Origin: Candidatus Bathyarchaeota archaeon
Lineage (GTDB): Archaea > Thermoproteota > Bathyarchaeia > RBG-16-48-13 > GCA-020355125
Direction: 5' to 3'
DNA length: 5,365 nucleotides
Assembly (NCBI GenBank): GCA_030617005.1
Contig: JAUWWH010000090.1
Coordinates: 1-5,365 of the forward strand
Below, piece after piece: positions 1-5,133 of the stretch. Positions within the stretch are counted from its first letter, which is position 1. Each line of letters begins with the position of its first letter. The translations under genes were made by a program, and so were the position numbers. The notes below the pieces were generated by a model. That model did not search any database. It worked only from the letters and a program-made list of their open reading frames with translations, and was not told the origin of the DNA.

Positions 1-2
1 AG

Positions 3-338
3 ACGATCAAAGAACTACTTGGAGAAAAAAAAGAAAAAATAGAGCCGTCAGGAATTACGATAGCTCAAAAAGATTTGTTTAAACCAGTAAAAAATATTGG
101 AGATGCAGTTATGAGCCTTGGTTCAACACTAATATCGACTAGCTCAACCTTAGAAAATCGAGGAGTTGCCAACAGTGTCTATATGGCATTTAATGGAATG
201 GGAAGAATAGTAAATATGGTAACAATATTAATTGCTGAAACATATGGTAATGCTGCAATTTTTTTAGTAGGAGGTGTATGTGCTTTATGCGCACTTATCC
301 CCATTCTACGGTATAAAATCAAAAAAAGTTTACGTTAA
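3..338 (+). CDS. C-terminal part of a probable MFS-type transporter (5' end outside window)
   Basis: The reading frame is open from the left edge, so only the last 111 or so residues are visible; the real start lies upstream, and an internal TTG at 75 is not a convincing start. Visible part: a polar, Lys/Glu-rich stretch (residues 3-30), a moderately hydrophobic segment (about 33-50), then ENRGVANS, followed by two hydrophobic helices (about 60-80 and 84-100) and a basic tail ending KIKKSLR. The RG loop before a Gly-rich helix and the basic cytoplasmic end resemble the TM10-TM12 region of major facilitator transporters. The substrate cannot be told. Odd point: the polar stretch falls where TM9 would normally be, so this copy may be divergent or the assignment wrong. 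An alternative is another polytopic membrane protein. Confidence 0.55.
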   Translation, partial: TIKELLGEKKEKIEPSGITIAQKDLFKPVKNIGDAVMSLGSTLISTSSTLENRGVANSVYMAFNGMGRIVNMVTILIAETYGNAAIFLVGGVCALCALIPILRYKIKKSLR

Positions 339-388
339 CTACTATCATAAACACCAATAAATATGATTATGATAATGGGAATAGTAGT
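338..388 (+). repeat. Imperfect inverted repeat after the transporter stop codon
   Basis: The left arm ACTACTATCATAA (338-350) can pair in two overlapping ways. Bases 338-345 are perfectly complementary to ATAGTAGT (381-388). Bases 343-350 are perfectly complementary to TTATGATA (367-374). A combined hairpin with a bulge is possible. It starts at the last base of the TAA stop codon, so a role in 3'-end formation is conceivable, but there is no T-run after it and the pairs are almost all A-T. Confidence 0.25.
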
Positions 389-676
389 AATAACACGATA
401 ATTTCGATAAAAAAAAATAACATATTCGCTTGTATATCTTTAGAAGTGTTAAATCAAGCACATTTCTTCCATTTGACAGAGAGTCAGATGAATTTTTCTC
501 ATTTACCAATATGTAATTGATCTAAAAAGATGCTATATCATGTGATTATAAAACTTTGGAGAAGATGAGTTGATTACGAGTGGAGTTATATCTAAATGTT
601 GTAACTGGAAAAAGGGCGACAGTCACTTATTAGTTAAATGTCCTTATAATATGATATAATTAGTGAGTGAAGGGTT
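339..676. other. Non-coding AT-rich intergenic region
   Basis: These 338 bases lie between the transporter remnant and the nuclease gene. I find no long open frame on either strand and no tRNA-like fold. It holds a possible imperfect hairpin at its left end (338-388), an A-rich run (about 410-419), a 29-codon open frame with a TTG start (570-659) that I do not trust as a gene, and a TATA-like element near 643-652. The two genes on either side point the same way but are probably not co-transcribed across this gap. Confidence 0.6.
643..652 (+). promoter_or_regulatory. TATA-like element for the nuclease gene
   Basis: CTTATAATAT is centred about 29 bases before the ATG at 677. In archaea the TATA box lies about 25-30 bases before the transcription start, so transcription would begin only a few bases before the start codon and the mRNA would be nearly leaderless. 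A second AT run (GATATAAT, 653-660) sits just downstream. The surrounding DNA is AT-rich, so the assignment is tentative. Confidence 0.35.
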
Positions 677-1522
677 ATGAGTGTCTTTGTGACAAAGGCA
701 AATGGATCTCGCCAGTTATTTGCTAAAGAAAAAGTTGTGAATACTTGTTTTAGGATGGGTGTTAACAGAAAGATTGCGGAAGAAATCGCAAATAAAATAG
801 AAAAGAGACTTTTCGACGGTATTTCAACAGATAAGATCTTCAACATGATTCTGAGATTATTACGTAAACGTAAACCTTCTATCAGACATCTATTAGATCT
901 TAGAAAAGGTTTGAGCTTAATGAACTCTAAATCAGAATTCGAAAAATTTATCCAAATATTATTGATTGAGAATGGTTATGAAGTCACTCCAAATCGAATC
1001 ATAAAAGGAAAATGTGTAGAACATGAAGTGGACGCTATAGCTAAAAAAAACGGTATAACATTTTTTGTAGAAGTTAAACACCATACAAAATATCATACTT
1101 CCACAGGTTTAGATGAAAGCCGAATCGCTAGAGCTGTTCTAGAGGATGTGACAGAAGGATTCGAATTTAGACGAAATGACTTGAAGATAGATAGAGCTAT
1201 GATAATCACGAATACGAAGTTTTCGGATCATGCAAGACGCTATGGAGAATGTAGGGATATTCTTCAAATAGGATGGAATTCCCCTCTCGATAGTAGTTTA
1301 CAGAAGATGATCGAAGAGAAAAAGTTGTTTCCTTTGACCTATCTCAAAGATCTAGGGAATCAAATTAAAAGGAAATTATCAGCTAATGGTATCATACTTA
1401 TGAAGCAACTTATTGAGGAAGAATCAGAAGAACTTGCAAGAAGGATAGGTGTATCAAATAAGGAGCTTGAGACTCTTATCAATAAAGTTGAGACCTGTTT
1501 TTACAATCTTCATCATTCATAA
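677..1522 (+). CDS. ATP-cone / Mrr-like PD-(D/E)xK endonuclease fusion with C-terminal HhH-like region
   Basis: This 281-residue protein appears to join three modules. Residues 3-64 look like an ATP-cone, the nucleotide-sensing fold of ribonucleotide reductases and NrdR: VTKANG start, F15, K18, then GIST (48-51) and a closing helix. Residues 84-200 look like an Mrr-type restriction-endonuclease fold: helix with E87/E90, ENGYEV (98-103), HEVDA (116-120) and FVEVKHH (130-136), giving D119, E132 and K134 as the PD-(D/E)xK triad, then TNTKFSDHA (178-186), a usual companion motif of Mrr domains. Residues 218-275 resemble helix-hairpin-helix DNA-binding repeats (LKDLG; ELARRIGVS). The ATG at 677 has an in-frame TGA immediately upstream (668) and GTGA (667-670) six bases before it. 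It probably cleaves DNA under nucleotide control, for repair or defence; the substrate is unknown. No methyltransferase is adjacent. Domains are seen; function is inferred. Confidence 0.8.
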   Translation: MSVFVTKANGSRQLFAKEKVVNTCFRMGVNRKIAEEIANKIEKRLFDGISTDKIFNMILRLLRKRKPSIRHLLDLRKGLSLMNSKSEFEKFIQILLIENGYEVTPNRIIKGKCVEHEVDAIAKKNGITFFVEVKHHTKYHTSTGLDESRIARAVLEDVTEGFEFRRNDLKIDRAMIITNTKFSDHARRYGECRDILQIGWNSPLDSSLQKMIEEKKLFPLTYLKDLGNQIKRKLSANGIILMKQLIEEESEELARRIGVSNKELETLINKVETCFYNLHHS

Positions 1523-1578
1523 GAAGTAGCTAGAGCACATACTCAAGATAATGAAGAATCTCTGATCATTCAGATGAA

Positions 1579-2013
1579 TTATAGCAAGTCAGATTCTGCT
1601 TGGCTTAGAGTCAACCTTGCCTTAATGAGCTTGCGATATAGAGCTTCTATTTTAATTGGGTCCTTTTGAGTGATGGCTTTCAGCAAGTCACCTTCAAGTT
1701 CAAACACATCGAGACGCTTATAATAATCTAATGATTCATATAAGTGTGCTAATACGATCTGTCCAGTCAAAATGGGATGATTATTAGTAACATTTGCCAC
1801 TGAATAGTGTATTCCATGTTCAAGCTCGACTTCAAGTCCTTGCTGAAAATCCTTAATGGATATTTCAAGTTCTCCTATATTCAATTTCGCAAGAATAACA
1901 GAGGCTTCTTCTGATAATACTTTATATTTTTTTAATTTTGTCCAATCTCTGATATTTAATTCTCTGCAAACTCTCTTGACTTCTTCGATAGTTACATACT
2001 CAGGAAGTTTCAT
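1579..2013 (-). CDS. DUF5661-like protein of unknown function
   Basis: The protein has 144 residues from the ATG at 2013, or 148 from the ATG at 2025. I prefer 2013 because GAGG lies six bases before it, whereas nothing resembling a ribosome binding site precedes 2025. No signal peptide or membrane segment is visible, so it is probably cytoplasmic. An N-terminal helical region (about 8-45, with IRDW at 21-24) leads into the conserved block at 56-101: FQQGLEVELEHG, NVTNNHPILTGQIVLAHL and ESLDYYKRL. This block matches what I recall of DUF5661, a family in bacteria and archaea without a known role. The clustered E61, E63, E65, H66, H90, E93 and D96 could form a metal site, which is inference. 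The C-terminal 40 residues are charged helices. It runs convergently to the nuclease gene (56-nt gap) and divergently from tupA. No functional link to either is evident. Confidence 0.75.
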   Translation of the reverse strand: MKLPEYVTIEEVKRVCRELNIRDWTKLKKYKVLSEEASVILAKLNIGELEISIKDFQQGLEVELEHGIHYSVANVTNNHPILTGQIVLAHLYESLDYYKRLDVFELEGDLLKAITQKDPIKIEALYRKLIKARLTLSQAESDLL

Positions 2014-2049
2014 GTCATCCCTCATTTACAATAATGAGTTAAAGTTTCG

Positions 2050-2060
2050 TTTAAATTTTA
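2050..2060 (-). promoter_or_regulatory. TATA-like element for the DUF5661-like gene
   Basis: Read on the minus strand, TAAAATTTAA lies about 30 bases before the ATG at 2025 and 42 before the ATG at 2013. Transcription would start near 2029, giving a short leader that contains the GAGG in front of the 2013 start. Weak, because the region is AT-rich throughout. Confidence 0.25.
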
Positions 2061-2108
2061 TTGGCGGTCTTAAGTTTTACATGATATTATCTTAAATGCA
2101 AAAGTTGT

Positions 2109-2124
2109 AAGGAAATATTTCCTT
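2109..2124. repeat. Perfect 16-bp palindrome
   Basis: AAGGAAAT followed directly by ATTTCCTT is an uninterrupted perfect palindrome, centred at 2116/2117. A symmetric site without a loop is typical of binding sites for dimeric regulators rather than RNA hairpins. It lies about 60 bases upstream of the suggested TATA element of the minus-strand gene and about 200 upstream of that of tupA, so it could serve either. Its sequence differs from the palindrome next to tupA, implying a different binding protein. Confidence 0.5.
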
Positions 2125-2180
2125 CAGATGTAGTAGAAAAAAGGATATTAGGGATTTGAGAAGATAAAAATGCTTATTTA

Positions 2181-2220
2181 AACTAAATTCGTAAATAATC
2201 GTTTTCGGAGAAATTTAGTT
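2181..2220. repeat. 9-bp inverted repeat with 22-nt spacer
   Basis: AACTAAATT (2181-2189) and AATTTAGTT (2212-2220) are exact reverse complements. The arms are A/T-rich and the spacer is long, so neither a stable hairpin nor a standard operator is obvious. It may be two half-sites or chance. Confidence 0.3.
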
Positions 2221-2317
2221 GTATTAATTCAAATCGACTGATGACTTGTTTTTAAGTGACAATTCTTTTTGAGATGTGTATTGTTGCGGTGAGTTGTTAT
2301 TTTATTGACCATAAATG

Positions 2318-2329
2318 TTTTAAATATAT
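2318..2329 (+). promoter_or_regulatory. TATA-like element of the tup operon
   Basis: TTTTAAATATAT is the best TATA-type match upstream of tupA. It predicts a transcription start near 2350, leaving a leader of about 22 bases with GGAG (2359-2362). The predicted start falls inside the palindrome at 2339-2356, so a protein bound there should block initiation. Confidence 0.45.
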
Positions 2330-2338
2330 CACGTTCAA

Positions 2339-2356
2339 TATGTTTAAAAAAACATA
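2339..2356. promoter_or_regulatory. Candidate operator for the tup operon (ModE-like box)
   Basis: TATGTTT-AAAA-AAACATA is a perfect inverted repeat with a four-base centre, 17 bases before the tupA start. The right arm continues as ACATAACG (2352-2359), which resembles the half-site I remember for bacterial ModE operators; the left side keeps only the outermost C of that extension (2336). It lies between the TATA-like element and the ribosome binding site, a position suited to repression. The ModE-like gene at the end of the operon is the obvious candidate ligand-sensing repressor. The symmetry is seen; the binding partner is inferred. Confidence 0.5.
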
Positions 2357-2372
2357 ACGGAGAAAGCGTTAA

Positions 2373-3368
2373 GTGAATATTAGCGGTGTCAGGATTTGGG
2401 CAATTGCCATAATAATCACTATAATAATTTTAGTGTTTGGAACGACATATTCTTTAGGATTCGGTCCCTTTGCAAATGTTAGAACTAAACTCGTGGTCTC
2501 AACGACTACGAGTCTCTACGATACGGGACTTCTTGACATTATTGAAGATTATTTTGAAAGCAATTATCTGATTGACATATATTTCATCTCAGCAGGTACA
2601 AATAGTGCAATACAGTATGCTCAGAAGGGAGATGCTGACATGATTCTTGTTCACGCACCATCGAAAGAACAAGCTTTCTTGGAAGATGGTTATGGTGTTT
2701 GTAGGAAAATCATTGCTTATAATTTTTTCACAATCATTGGACCAGTGGAGGATCCGATAAAGATTATGGGTTTATCTCCAACTCAGGCTTTGGTTAAAAT
2801 TGTTGATGCGGGAAGACGGGGTGAAGTCACCTGGGTTTCTAGGGGGGATGATTCAGGGACTCATAGTAAAGAGAAGGAATTATGGGTTGCTTCAGGTTTC
2901 GATTGGAATAAATTGAGGTTTGAAGATCAGTGGTTTAGGGAGTCTGGTACAGGTATGGGTAAAACTTTACAGATTGCAAATGAATTCTCTGCTTATACTT
3001 TGGCTGACATAGGAACTTACCTTAAATATTTTTCAGATCAGTTGATAAACCTTAATGTCCTCGTTGATTCGAGAAGAGAGCTACTCAATGTTTATAGTGT
3101 AATAGCTGTTAATCAGACTTATAATCCTGAGGTGAATTTCGACGCTGCAATAACATTCATAAAGTTTCTCACCTCGGATGTTGGTCAACAGATAATCGAT
3201 CAATTTGGACAAGAGAAGTATTCTCAGACACTTTTCTATCCTGCGGTACAACTCCTAGATGAGAAGATGGATCAAACTCTTGTAAACTGGATAATTGAAT
3301 TCGCGTACTTCAATGGTTCAGAGTGTCCCTTGAAATATCAAGATGATCATAAAGAGATGTATAGTTAA
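2373..3368 (+). CDS. tupA: Tungstate ABC transporter, substrate-binding protein
   Basis: TupA binds tungstate outside the membrane and delivers it to TupB/TupC. The 331-residue product starts with a short basic head (MNISGVR) and one hydrophobic helix (about 8-27); there is no lipobox cysteine, so it is either anchored by this helix or cleaved by Sec signal peptidase. Family hallmarks: TTTS (44-47), the tungstate-binding motif that separates TupA from ModA and WtpA; KGDADMILVHAP (85-96); and SRGDDSGTH (156-164). Two usual motifs are altered: AGTNSA (74-79), where GTG is common, and YNFF (116-119), where YNDF is common. The tail after 310 (with C318) has no evident function. The GTG at 2373 follows GGAG (2359-2362) by ten bases and keeps a complete signal segment. 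It is the first gene of the operon; molybdate as substrate cannot be excluded. Confidence 0.92.
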   Translation: MNISGVRIWAIAIIITIIILVFGTTYSLGFGPFANVRTKLVVSTTTSLYDTGLLDIIEDYFESNYLIDIYFISAGTNSAIQYAQKGDADMILVHAPSKEQAFLEDGYGVCRKIIAYNFFTIIGPVEDPIKIMGLSPTQALVKIVDAGRRGEVTWVSRGDDSGTHSKEKELWVASGFDWNKLRFEDQWFRESGTGMGKTLQIANEFSAYTLADIGTYLKYFSDQLINLNVLVDSRRELLNVYSVIAVNQTYNPEVNFDAAITFIKFLTSDVGQQIIDQFGQEKYSQTLFYPAVQLLDEKMDQTLVNWIIEFAYFNGSECPLKYQDDHKEMYS

Positions 3369-3411
3369 AAATAATTGTGATAATACTGTTTATTGGAAGA
3401 TGTGTTTATGA

Positions 3412-4074
3412 ATGACTATTGAGACAGAGATTTTTGAAATTGTGGTAAGAGCCATAGCAATCTCTGGAGCTGCTACATTTCTTGTAGTTCTCTGGGGAGT
3501 GCCAATGGGAATTTTTTTAGGATCTAGAAGATTTCGAGGGAGAACTGTCATCGTAAGTTTCTTCAATGCCATGTTGGGTATTCCAACGGTAGCTCTTGGA
3601 TTGATCTTATATTTGATGTTTTCAAAGTCTGGACCTCTGGGATTTCTTCATCTTTTATACACACCTCTTGCTATTATTCTTGGACAGGCGATCCTAGTTA
3701 CACTTATTACAATTAGCCTTGTTACAAGTACTGTTGAGTCAATTGATCCTGAAATAAAGGATTTAGCGAAAACTTTGGGTGCATCTGAGGCTGAAGCAGC
3801 CGTGGCTGTATTTAAGGAGTCAATTGGTGGAGTTTTATTAGCAGTAGCAGCTAGTTTCAATCGAGCCATAGCTGAGTTAGGTGTAGCACTCATGCTGGGG
3901 GGAAATTTACGAGGATTAACCAGAGTCTTAACAACTTCCATCGCCTTGGAGACGACTAGAGGGGAATTAACACTTGGAATAGTACTGACTCTAACATTGT
4001 TGGGAATCGTTTTAACGATTAATTTTTCCATGAATCTCCTTCAAAGGAGAGTGAGGAGTTGGCTGTGGAGATGA
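3412..4074 (+). CDS. tupB: Tungstate ABC transporter, permease
   Basis: This 220-residue integral membrane protein would form the homodimeric channel of the importer. Hydrophobic segments lie at about 12-36, 47-70, 84-106, 138-160 and 186-208, the usual five-helix layout. The cytoplasmic coupling (EAA-type) loop is at 117-135, DLAKTLGASEAEAA, which contacts the ATPase. After it come RAIAELG (151-157), MLGGNLRGLTRVLTTSI (161-177) and LETTRGE (179-185), a block characteristic of TupB-like permeases. The ATG at 3412 is the first possible start, because a TGA lies in frame directly before it; GGAAG (3395-3399) is a rather distant ribosome binding site. It lies 43 bases after tupA and overlaps tupC by an ATGA, so the two are probably translationally coupled. 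Short for an ABC permease but normal for TupB. Confidence 0.92.
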   Translation: MTIETEIFEIVVRAIAISGAATFLVVLWGVPMGIFLGSRRFRGRTVIVSFFNAMLGIPTVALGLILYLMFSKSGPLGFLHLLYTPLAIILGQAILVTLITISLVTSTVESIDPEIKDLAKTLGASEAEAAVAVFKESIGGVLLAVAASFNRAIAELGVALMLGGNLRGLTRVLTTSIALETTRGELTLGIVLTLTLLGIVLTINFSMNLLQRRVRSWLWR

Positions 4075-5117
4075 TTGAGCTTCAATCCATCACAAAGAAT
4101 TATGATGAAATAGTCGCTTTGGATAACATTGATCTCCATATAGTGAAGGGTGAAGTCTTTTCAGTTATCGGTTCTAATGGTAGTGGTAAGACTACACTTC
4201 TCAGAATAATGGCGGGTGTTGAAAATCCGACGAGGGGTATGATGTTTTTTGATGGGAAGAAGATCGATGCAGAAGATTTAGTTGAAGTTAGAAGAAAAGG
4301 TACCATGGTCTTTCAGAAGACGAGCCTGTTTAATACAACAGTATATAGGAACATATCTTATGGTCTAAAATTGAGGAAACTTTCACATAGGATAATAGAT
4401 GAAAGAGTTGAAGAGTCTCTAAACATTGTGAGGTTGGAGGGGTATGAAGGACGATGGGCGAAGAGTTTATCTGGCGGGGAACAACAGAGAGTAGCTCTTG
4501 CAAGGGCTTTAGCGTTGAAGACAGAGGTTCTATTTTTAGATGAACCTACTGCAAACCTAGATCCTAAGAACGTCTCGATTGTTGAAGAAGCAATAATGAG
4601 GATCAATCGTGAAGGAGAAACAACTATAGTAATCGCTACCCATAACATGTTCCAAGCAGAGTCACTTAGTGAGAGGACAGCGGTACTCATTGGTGGAAAA
4701 ATACAGCAGATTGGAAGATCAAAAGATATTTTCAAATTGTCATCAATAGCGGATTTTACACGAATTGAAAACATCTTTACAGGTATATCAACAATTCCCA
4801 AGGAGGGGACTTCTATTGTAAAACTTGAGAATGGGATGAGTATTGCAACAACTATTAGACAGGAAGGGAATGTTACGCTTTTCATTAGACCTGAAGACAT
4901 CATTCTATCAAAGGAAAAAATTGTATCGAGTGCGAGAAACGTTTTCAAAGGTCAAATAGTTGGGATCACCGATTTAGGTCATTTAGTGAAACTGAGAGTG
5001 GACACAGGCCGAGAATTCATTGTACAGATTACCAAACGATCATTCGATGAAATGAATCTTAACATTGGATTAAAGATTTATCTTACATTTAAGGCAGGAT
5101 CAGTACATGTAGTTTAA
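4071..5117 (+). CDS. tupC: Tungstate ABC transporter, ATP-binding protein with TOBE domain
   Basis: This cytoplasmic ATPase powers import. From the ATG at 4071 (348 residues) all nucleotide-binding motifs are present: Walker A GSNGSGKTT (34-42), Q-loop Q82, signature LSGGEQQR (133-140), Walker B VLFLDE (153-158), D-loop NLD (162-164) and switch H191. The part after about 230 is an accessory region: VTLFIRPEDI (268-277), then SARNVFKG (287-294), DLGHLVKLRVD (301-311) and QITKRS (319-324), as in TOBE domains of ModC-type ATPases, which bind oxyanions or regulate transport. The start overlaps the tupB stop as ATGA. A GTG at 4065, six bases after GTGAGGAG (4051-4058), is an equally good or better start and adds two residues; a TTG at 4059 is less likely. 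TupC proteins are often shorter, lacking TOBE, so this one resembles WtpC/ModC at its C terminus. Confidence 0.9.
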   Translation: MIELQSITKNYDEIVALDNIDLHIVKGEVFSVIGSNGSGKTTLLRIMAGVENPTRGMMFFDGKKIDAEDLVEVRRKGTMVFQKTSLFNTTVYRNISYGLKLRKLSHRIIDERVEESLNIVRLEGYEGRWAKSLSGGEQQRVALARALALKTEVLFLDEPTANLDPKNVSIVEEAIMRINREGETTIVIATHNMFQAESLSERTAVLIGGKIQQIGRSKDIFKLSSIADFTRIENIFTGISTIPKEGTSIVKLENGMSIATTIRQEGNVTLFIRPEDIILSKEKIVSSARNVFKGQIVGITDLGHLVKLRVDTGREFIVQITKRSFDEMNLNIGLKIYLTFKAGSVHVV

Positions 5118-5133
5118 TTATAAAATTAGGTTA

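Larger units (their letters stand above)
2014..2372. other. Divergent intergenic regulatory region
   Basis: This AT-rich stretch separates the leftward DUF5661-like gene from the rightward tup operon. It is long for an archaeal divergent spacer and holds several symmetric elements: a perfect 16-bp palindrome (2109-2124), a 9-bp inverted repeat with a 22-nt loop (2181-2220), and an 18-bp palindrome with a 4-base centre (2339-2356). Each gene also has a TATA-like element. The 240 codons' worth of frame on the + strand at 1856-2095 is mostly antisense to the DUF5661-like gene and is not taken as a gene. Confidence 0.6.

Noticed and set aside
430..522. Short open frame running to the TAA after ACCAATATG in the first intergenic gap
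   Set aside because: About 30 codons, no ribosome binding site, and a second frame is open over the same stretch, which suggests chance.
1561..1574. Small hairpin TCTGA-TCAT-TCAGA between the convergent genes
   Set aside because: Only five base pairs and no following T-run on either strand, so it is not supportable as a terminator.
677..2013. Nuclease plus DUF5661-like gene as a restriction-modification or toxin-antitoxin pair
   Set aside because: The genes are convergent, not an operon; the small protein lacks antitoxin or methyltransferase motifs, and no repeats or mobile elements flank them.
1856..2095. 79-residue open frame on the + strand
   Set aside because: It is mostly antisense to the DUF5661-like gene, has no ribosome binding site or recognisable motif, and its product is low-complexity Ser/Phe/Leu-rich.
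3648..4031. 127-residue open frame on the minus strand inside tupB
   Set aside because: Antisense to a well-supported permease, with no motif of its own.
4358..4948. 196-residue open frame on the minus strand inside tupC
   Set aside because: It lies entirely opposite to a gene with intact ABC ATPase motifs; long antisense frames arise from codon bias.
2373..5117. Phosphate or sulfate importer instead of tungstate
   Set aside because: TTTS and SRGDDSGTH in the binding protein and the MLGGNLRGLTRVLTTSI block in the permease point to the Tup family, and the following gene is ModE-like.
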